NCBI GenBank assembly: GCA_029582165.1
Contig: CM055871.1
Location: 28,416,802 to 28,480,801, forward strand
Length of the DNA: 64,000 nt
Source of the DNA: Portulaca oleracea
Taxonomy: Eukaryota > Streptophyta > Magnoliopsida > Caryophyllales > Portulacaceae
Reading direction: 5' to 3'
Shown here in pieces: positions 48,283 to 60,940 of the stretch. The position numbers and the translations under genes are program-made. Position 1 is the first letter of the stretch. Each line of letters opens with the position of its first letter. The notes beneath the pieces are model-generated. The model was not told where the DNA came from. It searched no databases and worked only from the letters and a program-made list of their open reading frames with translations.

Positions 48283-49300
48283 ATGTCGCAAAGTTCAAGA
48301 AACACGCCATCGCAGGAAGAACCCGGAAACGGGACCGCTGAGGGGAATCTTTTAGAATTGCAAGGGCCTCAATTGAACCCAGGAATGGTTAACCCCTCTG
48401 AGTCTTCCTTAGGATCTGTTCCTTTTAATCGGCACCACGACCCCTTTGGGATGTTGATGCAAGAGTTGTGTAGGCGCATACCCTTTCCACCTCTACTGCC
48501 GAGTAGGGCAAGAGAAGAGAATTATGCTGATAGGGTAGCCCGAAGGAACCCATCTTTTTACAAAGGGGGCTACGACCCCGTAGTGCTAGAAGAATGGATT
48601 CGTGAAATCGAGAAGATTTTTGAAGTGGTCGAAGTACCGGAAGACAAGAAGCTAGCCATAGGCATCTACTATCTAAAGGGAGAAGCGGATATTTGGTGGG
48701 GAACCATCAAGGCTAAGTATCAAGGGACCGTGAAGTCTTGGAGTGACTTCCTAAGTGATTTACGAGCTCAGTTTTACCCTACCTCTCTTAGGCGTCAGAA
48801 AGAGAAAGAATTCCTAGAGTGGAGTATGCTTAACAAAGATATATCGGTGGTGCAAGATAATCGCCAAGTTCAACGAGCTATCTCGATTCGCCGGAATATG
48901 TTGCATCGGAGAGGTTGAAGTTAACGATATGAGGAGGCCTAGCGCCATATATTCGTAGTCGATTATCCTCACGACTTAGAACCATGCAAGAAATGTACGA
49001 GAGAGCGGCGGAGGTAGAGCGAGTAAGAAAGGAGCTGAGGGCTCTAAATCCTGGAAATCAAGGGAATACCAAAAGAAGGTGGAACAACAGAGGAGCATCA
49101 AGTGCCTCGAATGTGGGAAGCAACCCGGCCAAGAGGCCAGCGCTTCCGACCCCAAGGAACCAAATAGCTCCTGCCAACATTAGGGAACCCTGCAAGAAAT
49201 GTGGTAGGACCAACACACTCTTGCCCAATGTCGGGTAGGTGCAGAATTGCTTATGGTGTGGAGCCCGGATCATAAAGCGGCGGTGCCCGAGAGGCGAAGG
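48283..49300 (+). pseudogene. Gypsy gag, frame-shifted
   Basis: The first frame (211 codons) has the Retrotrans_gag capsid fold signature around residues 85-170: 'VLEEWIREIEKIFEVVEVPE', 'IYYLKGEADIWWGTIKAKYQ', 'WSDFLSDLRAQFYP'. The second frame (48984-49238) has 'ALNPGNQGNTKRRWNNRG' and the start of a zinc knuckle, 'CKKCGRTN'; the rest ('CLWCGA') is displaced by another frame change near 49235. At least two indels therefore split it. Gag would form the virus-like particle core. Confidence 0.85.
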
Positions 49301-49799
49301 CGGAACCAGGCACTACACGTCTCGCACCGCCAAGCAGAGCAGCACCGCAACAAGGCTCAGTAGGTCAGGCCTACGTCATGAGCAAGAAAGAGGCAGCGAA
49401 ATCTGGTATGGTTGTTACTGGCACAGTTTATATATATATGCAACCCTTAACTGCATTATTTGATTCCGGAGCAACGCATTCTTTTATTTCAACCCGAGTT
49501 GCCTCAAAGTTGAAGTTTCAAAATCTAGCCATGAGTGAATTATTCTATTAGTTTACCTAACGGTCAAACCATGCTTTGCGACTATTTTTGTGGATGTCGC
49601 TCATGTTGGAGCGGACATATTTCCCGCTAATCTTATTCAGTTAGATCTAAAATATTTTGATATCATTCTGGGTATGGTTTGGTTGATCTCGACGAAAGCC
49701 CAAATCAAGTGTAATGAGGGGATAGTCATTCTTAAGAATGCCTCGGGTACAGAAGTTCATTTTATTGGGGATTTAGGAGCTAACCCGTGCCCATCATAA
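49301..49799 (+). pseudogene. Gypsy retropepsin (protease)
   Basis: 'MVVTGTVYIYMQPLTALFDS' followed by 'GATHSFISTRVASKL' gives the active-site D-S-G-A motif at about 49460. A second frame (49590-49799) carries 'LKYFDIILGMVWLISTKAQI', the flap-to-C-terminal conserved block; the usual D of GMDWL is V here. Frames change near 49545. Confidence 0.8.
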
Positions 49800-51904
49800 C
49801 CTACGTAAAGGCTCGAAAGATGCTTAATCATGGGTGTGAAGGTTACCTATGTTTTGTAAGTGAGGATGTGAAGACTCCCAAGATAGAAGAGATTCCGTAG
49901 TGCGTGATTTTCAAGATGTCTTCCCTGAAGAAGTTCTGAGAGATACCCCAGGGAGGAAATTGACTTTGAGATAGAGTGATTCCAGAACAAGACCTATATC
50001 CAAGGCACCGTATAGAATGGCGCTGCAGAGCTTAAGGAATTAAGAGAGCAATTGGATGATCTTTTGATCAAGGTTTCATCGGACCAGACATCACCGGGAG
50101 CCCCCGTGTTGTTTGTAAAGAAGAAAGACGGTAGTTTAAGGCTATGTATCGATTATCGCGAGCTAAATAAAGTGACCATCAAGAACAAGTACCCTCTACC
50201 AAGGCTTGAGGACTTGTTTGACCAACTTCATGGAGCCGGAATGTTTTCTATGATAGATTTTAGATAACGATACCACCAGCTCAGAGTTATAGATGAGGAT
50301 ATACCCAAGAACGCTTTTAGGACAAGATACGGTCACTATGAGATTCCCGTGATGCCTTTTGGGCTTACCACTGCACCGGCAGTGTTTATGGACCTGATGA
50401 ACAGGGTATTCAAACCCTATTTGGATAAGTTCGTGGTGGTATTTATAGATGATATTCTAGTTTATTCCCGAAGTCAAGAGGAACATGAGAACCATTTGAG
50501 GATTGTCCTTGGACTCTAAGAGAGCGACAAGTCGCCAAGTTTTCAAAGTGTGAATTTTGGTTAAAGGAAGTAGCATTTTTGGGACATATAGTCACCGATG
50601 GGGATCAGTGGACCCTAGCAAGGTTTCTGCCGTTCAAAGTTTGGCAAGACACTCTACGATTAGCGAAGTCAAGTTTCTTAGGTATGGCAGATATTATAGG
50701 AGATTCGTACCGAATTTCTCTAAGTTAGCTCTACCATTGACCAACCTTCTCAAGAAAACAACTCGTTTTGAATGGTCTGACGAGTGTGAAGAAGCCTTTC
50801 AAGTGCTCAAAGAGAAGTTAACGATCGCGATGTTATCCCTTCCCGAGGAGGAAGAGAGTATGTTGTATATAGCGATCGTCCCATCAAGGCTTGGGATGTG
50901 TGTTAATGCAAGATGATAAGGTGATGATCGCCTATGCGTCACGGCAGTTAAAGCCTTACGAGAAGAATTACCCCACTCATGATCTAGAGTTAGCAGCAGT
51001 GGTGTTTGCCTTGAAGATTTGGAGGCATTACCTGTATGGAGTTCATACGACTATCTTTACGGATCACAAGAGTCTCAAGTATATATTTACTCAGAAGGAG
51101 TTAAACCTAAGGCAGCGAAGATGGCTGGAACTCATCAAGGATTATGATTTGGACATCCAATACCATCCTGGCAAAGCAAATGTAGTGGCTGATGCCTTGA
51201 GTAGGAAAACTCAGCATGGAAAGTTGACCTGTCTAGAGGTTCACCCAAAGCTGCGACAAGAGCTATACAAGGAAAGCATCGAGCTAGTTAAGCAAGGTGA
51301 AGTGACCAAGAAGTTAGCAGCTTTATCTCTTCAGCCATCTATCATCGAAGAGATCAAGGCAGAACAGATGAATGATCCTGAACTCAAGAGAATCATGGAT
51401 AGTCTGGTCACAAAAGGGATGCCGGGATTTCTAATTCAAGATGACGGAACCCTAAAATTTCAGAATAGGTTATGTGTGCCTGACAGAGGAGATTTAAGAC
51501 TAAAGCTTATGGAAGAAAGCCACAATTCATCGTATTCGGTACACCCTGGAGGTACCAAAATGTATAGGGATTTAAAGGAAAATTTTTGGTGGCCAAACAT
51601 GAAGAAAGACATAGCCAATTACGTGAACAAGTGTCTAACCTGTCAAAGGATCAAGGCCGAACATCAGCGACCATCGGGAGAACTCCGACCTTTAGAAATT
51701 CCCACGTGGAAATGGGAATCAATTTCTATGGATTTCATCATGGGTCTACCCCTCACCATGTCCAGGAAGAATGCCATCTGGGTAATTGTAGATCGCCTGA
51801 CCAAGTCGGCGCATTTTATCCCTATCCACGAAGGGTGGAAGGTAGATAAGCTAGCTGATTTATACATTCATGAGGTTGTCCGCTTACGAATTCAAGAGAA
51901 ATAA
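49800..51904 (+). pseudogene. Gypsy reverse transcriptase, RNase H and integrase N-terminal region
   Basis: RT: '[20 protein letters not shown]', '[15 protein letters not shown]', then a TAA where S-G of 'IDFRSGYHQL' is expected (50266). It continues with 'RTRYGHYE' and an intact catalytic '[11 protein letters not shown]'. A frame change follows near 50520. RNase H: '[20 protein letters not shown]' to '[13 protein letters not shown]' in the 337-codon frame 50891-51904. Then comes the integrase HHCC zinc domain ('[11 protein letters not shown] ... NKCLTCQR') and the first integrase aspartate in '[11 protein letters not shown]'. It would copy and insert the element; it is inactive as read. Confidence 0.9.
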
Positions 51905-52743
51905 TATCGACCGAGATACCAGTTCGGTCAAGATCTGAGCGCATGCGGAAAGCTTTTGGCACGCGGCTCGCTTTTAGTAGCTCATACCATCCGGAGTGAT
52001 GGTCAAACCGAGAGGGTTAACGGATCGTGGAGGATATGTTACGAGCATGTGTTCTAGATTTTCAAGGCGGGATCGGTTTCTCCTCTCGTAGAGTTTTCTT
52101 ATAATAATAGCTACGTGCCACTATTAAAATGGCCCGTTCAAGCACTCTATGGCGAAGATGTCGAACCCCACTATCTTTGGGAGAGTTAGATGAAGCGTTG
52201 ATCATAGGTCCGAGCTAATCCAGACACAACCGATAAGGTCCGAGTCATCCAACAGCACATCAAGACTGCTCAGAGTCGGCAAAAGAGTTATGCAGATAGA
52301 AGGCGAAAACCTCTCGAATTTCAAGTGGGTGATCAAGTTTTTCTTAAGATTTCTCCAACGAAAGGGGTTCGGAGATTTAATATCAAAGGGAAATTAAGCC
52401 CACGTTTTATTGGGCCATATCCGGTGATAGAAAAGATCAACCCGGTAGCATACCGAATAGAGTTACCTCCTAGTCTAGGAAGGACCCACGATGTTTTTCA
52501 TGTGTCGCAACTCCGGAAGTATGTGCCGGACCCGAAGCATGTTCTAGTTGAAGAGCCGCCGCTTTTGGCCGAAGATTTAACCTTCGCGCAAAGAACCGAT
52601 TCAAATTATGGATCGGACGAATCAAGCGACTACATGCGAAAGAAGTCCCATTAGTCAAAGTGCTATGGGCAAATCAAGATACCTCGGAAGCCACTTGGGA
52701 AACCGAGGAGAGCATGAAAGAACGATACCCTCATCTCTTTTGA
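51905..52743 (+). pseudogene. Gypsy integrase C-terminal part and chromodomain
   Basis: 51905-52320 matches the integrase core only through repeated frame switching; small deletions of 1-4 bases recur every few dozen bases. 52325-52654 is an open frame with 'GDQVFLKISPTKGVRRF', 'KLSPRFIGPYPVIEKI' and 'HDVFHVSQLRKYVPDP', the GPY/F-type C-terminal domain. After one more shift the end reads 'VKVLWANQDTSEATWETEES' and stops at 52741-52743. This resembles the chromodomain that directs chromovirus integration to heterochromatin. Confidence 0.85.
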
Positions 52744-52797
52744 GGTAATCAATCACGTTTTAACCACCGTCAAGTTTCGGGGACGAAACTTCTTTTT

Positions 52798-52809
52798 AGG
52801 GGGGGAGGA
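52798..52809 (+). other. Polypurine tract
   Basis: AGGGGGGGAGGA directly before the 3' LTR, the plus-strand priming site. Confidence 0.9.
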
Positions 52810-55800
52810 TGTAATAACCCGCCCCAAAATCGTGTTTAATTAACTATTAACCACGATAATTACTCTAAATCGCGTATAAATTTTTCGCGGTTATTTTATT
52901 TATTTATCGACGTACTCGTTTATTTTCTTGTTATCGGTGTAAGTCTTGTGCAGGAGATGGCTAAGGTTATCGGTTTAAAGTTTTACTTTACGTATTCGTT
53001 CATTAAGTTAAAGTATTTCAGGTTATACGTTTTACGTTATAAATTTGTTTACCGAAAATCGGTTACGATTTACATGTGTCGATTTATATATATTTTACCG
53101 TCCCTATGTTAATTTACTTAATTTCATTCCCTTATATAATTTTAAGGAGTAATCTCTCCACTTTATTTTATTAATTCCATTAGCATTGTATTTTTTTTTT
53201 ATGTTACCAATTTATTACCGATTTAATTAATTCCCTACAAAAACCCAATACTTTAAATTACTACAACAATTACAATATATTTTCTCCTAATATTATCATC
53301 CTACCATATCTTTAATTAAGGTTCTTATGGTATTTATTATTAGCATTGGTATTTGGTGTTGTTTTAATGTTGTAGTTAGAAGGAGGCTAGGTACACTTTA
53401 CTTGTATTCAAATTTTGAATCTATTAATTATTGGAATTTATGAAACTTAAGTTCAATATGATTATATTATATTTTCAGCTTTTAAATAAATTAGTATTAG
53501 TTAATTAGTGTTATGAAGTGGGTATTTTACTTATATACAAGTTAAGGGGAGGACTTGGTTTATTTTTGATTTCATTTCAATTGAAACCCAACTCAAGCTC
53601 TCACTCTCCTCCCTCTCCCTCCTTGGCCGACCAGCAGCCACCACCACGCCGGCCACTTTTTCCGGCCACCGGAGCAGCCGCCGCCGCCGCTCGCCGGCGT
53701 CCACCCCTCTCCTTCCTCTCTTGTGTTTTTCATCCATTTTCTCTTGGAAGGGTATTCTCTAAAACCCCCAACTCAATTTCTTTCAAACCTAATCTGAAAT
53801 TCTATGTTTAATCTATGTTTCTTTGCTAAATTTCATCTCTTTTACTCTCTTTAGTTATGAATTCAAGTATATAATTGTTGTGGTTAAGTTAGGGTTTGAG
53901 TTTCAAGTTTATGCATGTATGTTTGGATGAGTTTTTGGGAGGTTCTTGTTGAATTCATGATGAATGACGAATTAATGGTGATGCATGTGGATTTCTCATG
54001 AGTTTTTAAGTGTTTAAGGACCGAGATTATGTTGTGAGTTTATGAATTAAGGGTTATTATGTTAATTTGGGTGAATTAGTGAAGTCTTGTTGCAAGAAAT
54101 TCAAGGTTGTGTTTATTATGTTGAGTTAATGTTTAATCCATGAATGCATGTGGTTTCTAAGGCCTTTGATGAAGAGTTTATCATGTTTTATATTCTGGAA
54201 ATTTATGGGTTTGAAGTTAGATTAGGTTCTAATAAGATTAAGGGAAGGAAAATTCGATTAAAAGTTGAGTTAAGGTGTTTTAGCTACTGTTTTGTATTCT
54301 GGAAATTTACAGAATTATAAGAGTGAGATTTTTGCCCAGATTTCTACTCCATTGGATAGATTAAAGTGTTAGCAAACCATAGGCTTTGGAATTTCGAATT
54401 TCCGACATGTATAGCCCGAGTTACGACCAAAACCGTAACCTCACGATTTTATATACGAATTTCTGAGTCAGTGTTTTGAGGGCTGTTTTTCGTCCCTTTG
54501 GAGACCTCTTTGGTTTTTATGGTAAACATGAAAGTTTTAGGCCATGTTGCAAGCTTTCCGGAAAGGTATGGTACATAGTCATCCGATATCGGGAGTGTGA
54601 GTTACGACCCCGGGAAACCGGGCTGTCCAGAGTGTGTTTCTGACCAAAAATGACTTTTGTAAATTATAAGTTTTGGGCCTCAAATTAACCCATTAAGGAG
54701 TTTTGGGTGTAAATGAGTCATGGTGATATATTTTCACTTTGGAGTTGTGTATTAAGACTTAGTATATCTTTTAGTGTTCTAAGTAACTCTTGTATGTTAA
54801 CCTCAAAAGCTAGATTATTAGAAAATCCTTGTTTCCTTTATTTTCCTAAGTATCATACCAATGTTTACTCTAGCTAAAAGCTCTCTCTAGCTTGGTAACC
54901 TCCAATGTCTTAATCAATTCATTTCTCATTTCATTACCCATTCTATGGTTCATAATTCCAAACTTGCTTTATTCACGCTAAGTATGAATGTCATCTTGTT
55001 TACGTCGCCGTTTATTCGATATCGTGTTATCACACCGTATTCGAATTCATTACCTCGCATTTGAGCTTCCACTTTTACAATCATTCTACTCTTCATTGAT
55101 TCAAGCTTAATCTCTTATATTCAAGCCTTTTATTTAAATCACCCTCTACGTCATATTTCTCACATCTTTTTCCAACCCGAAAGGCTTAATATTTCGCTTG
55201 CTCAGCTTCTGTCCGGGCCCATTTTAGGCCCCTTCTACTCATTTTTAGCTTCTGGTCCTGTTGACAAAGTTGTAGATTATGTTTTTCCCTATTCCGAGAT
55301 GTACTCTTTTACTTCGTTTCGATTTTTCTAACTCAAGTTATGCTCCAAACACTATTTTACTACAACCTGAAATTTTATTCTTAAAATTACTTCATTTTAT
55401 TTACTAAGTTTCTAAAACTTATGAATCTAATTTAGAACCTTATTCGGCTCTTCATTTTTACTTATTCTTATCTTAGTTGGCAAGTTTCAAAAGCCATCTC
55501 CAAGCCAAGATTCGCCGCCAAAGTCTTTAGCGTTCCAAGGTACGCAAATTGTCCAGCTCTTACGTTCAAGTTATACTCATAGTTCATGTTTTACGTGCTA
55601 TGTCAAGTCTTATGAGTTTATAAGATTTTCATGTTTTATTAGTGGACCCGCATTCTATGTTTATGTTAACTTTCATGTTTTAGCACTCCTGATCAGAGTG
55701 CCTTGACTGGCTTGATGTCGATCGATTATCGATCAACCATTCCAAGTTTAGATCAACTTGGGCATACGCGTGTGTGAGGTGCTTGCACCGATCGTAGGGT

Positions 55801-56341
55801 CTCACTTCCTCTCTATTTTCATGAATTTATGTTTATGCTTATGTTTATGATCACGTCCTTCAAATCCTATTTTAACCCCTTCCCGTTTTGAAATGATTTT
55901 AACGCCGGCACTACAACCGCTTTCGGTTTACGTCTTTGGAGGTTTACGTCTTGAGTGTATCCCCACTCACCTTTGCGTGTTTTAATGTTGTGTTTTAGGA
56001 GGTTCGAGCTCCCAAGGCAAGGATAAGGCAGTTGCAAAGTAGTTCAAGGCTATCGAGGTAGTTCTCCATGGAGTCGATCAGTAGTCAAGGACAAGCAGGA
56101 TTTCTTATTGGAGATGTTTAGTTTAAGTTATGTTTAAGTTGTTGTACTTTATCCAAAGATTGTATAAGTTTATGTGAAGTTGTTAAGTTGGTTTGTGGTT
56201 TTGAAAGTTCTTTGATGTGGTTGCCTTGTCTCTTTTGGGAGACGGCGGTAATGCCTCGACCTAAGGTGTTCCGCTGCGCTAATCGCGGGCTTAGGGTCTT
56301 TAAGTGGAGTTTAACCCCGTGATTAAGGTTGGGGCGTTACA
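52810..56341 (+). mobile_element. 3' LTR
   Basis: 3532 bp, collinear with the 5' LTR. Most differences are one- to few-base indels, and a few short blocks near 55510, 55700 and 55920 differ more. Confidence 0.95.
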
Positions 56342-56346
56342 CTGAT

Positions 56347-58940
56347 GGATTGTTTAATGTTCACTTGATGTTCATTTCATTATCACTTAATGTTCAATCC
56401 AATCAGGTTATGTTCATTGATGTTTATTTGATGTTCATTTGATGTTCATTTGATGTTCACTTAATGTCAATCCAAACAGTTGACGCTTATTGTGAATTGA
56501 TTGAATATTTCATTTGATGTTCATTCCAGTATACCTTGATATTCATGTATTCAAAGAATGAACATCAATCATAATACAAATGAACATCAATGAGATGAAA
56601 ACCAACTAATCCTACCATGAGCATTAAGTTAAACATTCACTGATGAACTTCAGTGAACATGAACAACAAGTAATTTTTAAACATAAATACAAATGAACAA
56701 TGACCACCAAGCTCATTCATTTGTGTGTGGGTGTGATCACTTGCACAAAATGAACATGCACAATGAACTGCTTGGATGAACAACAAGTAATCATGGGATG
56801 AACATCAAATATTATGAACATGAGAGTCAATGAATGTGGACATACAAGTTTACGTGGGCGTTAGGTATTCAAAGAATGAACATCAATCATAGTAAAATGA
56901 ACATCAATGAGATCATTTGATGTTTACTTGATGTTCCTCATTTGGTATATTTTGTTCCTCATTTGGTAAGGAAAATATTGAGCATTTGCATTTAACAATC
57001 ATCATGGGGTACATGGGATGAACATCAGTATGTAGTTAAATGAACATCAAGTGTACCTGTAATGAACATCAACATGTATATAACATGAACATTAACAAAA
57101 AATTACTCGGAGGCACCCTAATATTTGGGAAAACTATTTTTCGGTACCCAACTTTTCATAACTAATTTTGAGGTACCCTTACATTTTGGGTTAGTAATTA
57201 TTTGGTACTTTTCCGACCATTAATTTTATTAAGTGACCGAAATACCCTCATTCTTCTTCTTCAATGACATTTCTTCAAGAAGAAAAGAACAAGGGCATTT
57301 TGGTCACTTAATAAAATTAATGGCCGAAAAAGCATCAAATAATTACTAACCCAAAAAGTAAGGGTACCTCGAAATTAGTTTTGAAAAGTTGAGGTACCAA
57401 AAAAAACATTTCACCAAAAGTTAGGGTACCTCAGAGTAACTTTTTGGAACATTAATTGACCATCTATACATTTTCCCAATGAGCATTCACATATATTAAA
57501 AATCAACTTCACATGTTCATTCATGGAAAATACTTCAGCGGAATCTAACAATAACACATCAACTCAAAACGATAGCAAAGTGCATGTTTTTTTGTTTGAT
57601 AAAAATAAAAGGCAGCCTTCAATCATCAACCCAAAAAGCATAGCCAATTGATGTTTGCAAAACTTGAGTAGATCATCCATTCGGTTGGAACCCAAGATTC
57701 AAATGTCATCAAATGTCATCCCTTTGGTTGCAACCCATGATTCAACAGCACAAAACGAAACATATTCGCCTTGCTCATTCATTTGGTAGCTTAATGGCAC
57801 CGGCGGGGGCAGCGTTGTCGGCCCTGTCCCACCTGCAATGCATCAGCGGCAGCACTGCACATGCGAACACCATCAATGATCATCAAACACAATCAACACC
57901 AAACTGTCACATTTACAATGAACAACAAACGAAAAATGAAATGAACAAAAAGTATTCCTAGAATGAAATATCAAAGTATTCTGGGGGATGAACATCAGTG
58001 AACAATGGAAAAATGAAAAAAGAACATCAAAAACGTGGATGACATGAGCAACATTGTGTACTAAAATGATCCCCAAGTGTTATGCATGCACATACATACA
58101 CTGCTAATGTAATGAACAACAAACATTCTGGGATGAACAAAATCTAAATGAATATCAAATTGAAACAATATGAACACCAAGTTGTTCACGGATGCCCATC
58201 AATAACACCAACAGTACTGAACATCAATTCACACTTACAATGAACAACAATTGGCGATGACATGAACAACAAGTATTCCTGGAGTGAACATCAAAGCATT
58301 CTGGGATGAACAACATCAAATAATGGGAAAATGCAAAATGAACATCCAAATGGGGGATGACATGAGCAACATAATGTACCAAAACGATCCCCAAGTGTTT
58401 TGGCGTGCACATGCATACAATTAGAAATCAAAATGAACAACAAGTGATCCTAGAATGAACATCAAAGCATTCTGGGATGAACATCAATGACTAATACAAA
58501 AATGAAAATGAACATCTAGGAAAGGGGGGATGACATGAACAACATAGTGTACCAAAATGATCCCCAAGTGGTCTAGCATCACATACACTGAAAATGAACA
58601 TCAAGTAGAGAGAATATGAACATCAATTAGTGCTTGAATGCCAATCAATCATTATGGGGGTGACAACACTTGCAAATAATGGAAAATGAACATAATCCTA
58701 CTTGCACATCCACCAAAAAGGCTAACCAAGATCGGATATAGCTGGTTTTCTGCGAATATCCAACAATGAAAATAATCACAACAAAATACACATAATCCAT
58801 TATTATATGTCTATCACAAAATCCTACTTGCACATCCATCCAAATATCCAACAATGAACATTAACTATATAATACATGAACATCAGACCGAATTGAACAT
58901 CAGATCGAATTGAACATCAAACAGTTATATAGATGTATCA
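56347..58940. repeat. ATGTTCATT minisatellite, right block with orientation switch
   Basis: 56347-56540 continues the plus-strand ATGTTCATT phase. From about 56555 the units read on the other strand (AATGAACATCAA), as far as 58920. The small ORFs here come from the repeats. Confidence 0.85.
57096..57446. mobile_element. Foldback MITE with perfect 9-bp TSD
   Basis: Starts CAAAAAATTACTC and ends GAGTAACTTTTTG. Inverted arms of about 150 bp share GAGGTACCCTTAC, GGGTTAGTAATTATTTG and CATTAATTTTATTAAGTGAC. Flanks GAACATTAA (57087-57095 and 57447-57455) are identical. The 9-bp TSD suggests Mutator-type mobilisation. Nested in the large element. Confidence 0.9.
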
Positions 58941-59710
58941 CCTTTCTCTGCCAATTGACCAGAACTTTGATCGCCGGTACACTTCCTCGCCGGAAAATTA
59001 ACCGGAATTCGTCGCAAATAGATTAGACTTTACATCTCTTCCTTCCTTTGTTCAACCAACTGTTCTGTCACTCCCACTGACTCCATCACCAATTAGACAA
59101 ATTTCTCCCTACACCAACAAAAACACACCCCACTGTAACAACAAACAACAAACCCTTCACAGACACCCCCAATTTCCAAAAAAAAAAAATGAAACAAACC
59201 CTAGAAAACGCACACACTCACCCGCCAGAAATTGATCGGAAAGTCGTCGGGCCTGGGTTTCACCGTCGCTTGGTAAATCATCGCAGGACTCATGAATGGC
59301 GCCGTGCTCTTACAATTCGCCGGAAACTGAAAATTTTTCAAAACCGGAATCGTGAATATTTGCCTTCAAAATCTTCACCGTCGTTTGGTTATGGCATCCC
59401 TCTTCTCAGTTTGTGTTCTTCAAAAATTTTCAGAATAATTGTGTGTGTGTTGGAAACTGAAGACACTAATTGCCCTCCATCAAACATGCAACTGCAATTG
59501 ACATCAAGAAGACTTTTCCTCTTCCTCTCTCACGTGACCACAAGCAAAAAAAACAATAATAAAAAATTTCAACCAATCATCTTTTAGCACCATATATTAG
59601 AAATAAAGATAAAAGAAATAATTACACCCACCCTTGATTTGTGAATCAATGGCTAGGATTGCTCCTTCTTCTCTTCTCACAAAAACTCCCTTCTCATTAT
59701 ATTATAACCC

Positions 59711-60477
<767 letters not shown>

Positions 60478-60536
60478 ATATATATATATATATAATATAT
60501 ATATATATAATATGTGTATATTATATATATATATAG

Positions 60537-60591
<55 letters not shown>
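60478..60591. repeat. (TA)n microsatellite
   Basis: Nearly pure TA. Confidence 0.95.
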
Positions 60592-60596
<5 letters not shown>

Positions 60597-60706
60597 ATGT
60601 TTATACATGTTAATTTTATAAGTATGTTCATATACATGTGTTTTTATAAAATTATATATATATATATGCTCGTAAAATCTTTTCAGGAAGCAAAATATCA
60701 TTATAC

Positions 60707-60773
<67 letters not shown>

Positions 60774-60887
60774 TAATGATATTTTGCTTCCTGAAAAGAT
60801 TTTACGAGCATATATATATAATTTTATAAAAACACATGTATAAATTTATGAACATACTTATAAAATTAACATGTATAAACATCTTTA
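60592..60887. repeat. Near-perfect long palindrome with a (TA)n centre
   Basis: Arm 1 60592-60706 (AGATGTTTATACATGTTAAT ... GAAGCAAAATATCATTATAC), spacer of about 64 bp of TA, arm 2 60771-60887 as its complement with very few mismatches. It could form a 115-bp-arm cruciform. Confidence 0.9.
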
Positions 60888-60940
60888 TAAAGTGAAAATT
60901 GTAAACTTATACATTTATAAATTTATGGTCATATACAAAT

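Larger units (their letters stand above)
42730..56341 (+). mobile_element. Tekay/Del-like Ty3/gypsy chromovirus, 13.6 kb
   Basis: Complete by structure: two LTRs of about 3.5 kb (TGTAATAACC...GGGGCGTTACA), 5-bp TSD CTGAT, tRNA-Met primer site, gag, PR-RT-RH-INT, chromodomain-like tail and polypurine tract. Long LTRs and the chromodomain suit the Del/Tekay chromoviruses. The two LTRs look well above 95 percent identical by eye, so it is a young insertion into the Mutator-like element. Coding frames are nevertheless split by many small indels. It also carries an extra ORF upstream of gag. Confidence 0.92.
40151..59710. mobile_element. Large Mutator-like (foldback) element, interrupted by a gypsy insertion
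   Basis: Left end GGGATATGATATAATGAGAA and right end (complement) GGGTTATAATATAATGAGAA continue as about 110-bp inverted repeats (TTTTTGTGAGAAGAGAAGAA, CTAGCCATTGATTCACAAAT). Subterminal modules are also shared in inverted orientation, for example GGCGGGTGAGTGTGTGCG at 40619 and its complement near 59215-59232, and TTTTCCGGCGAGGAAGTG at 40532 and its complement at about 58983. A FAR1-like coding fragment lies inside. Without the gypsy element it is about 5.9 kb. Flanking (TA)n hides any 9-bp target duplication. Long TIRs plus the FAR1-like piece favour a MULE; no complete transposase remains. Confidence 0.7.

Noticed and set aside
43437..53811. Alanine/proline-rich frames at 43437-43706 and 53518-53811
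   Set aside because: Same position in both LTRs; they read through the CCGCC-rich leader. No sign of a conserved protein.
52810..56341. A second independent gypsy insertion
   Set aside because: It is the 3' LTR: same sequence as 42730-46231, polypurine tract before it, and shared outer TSD CTGAT.
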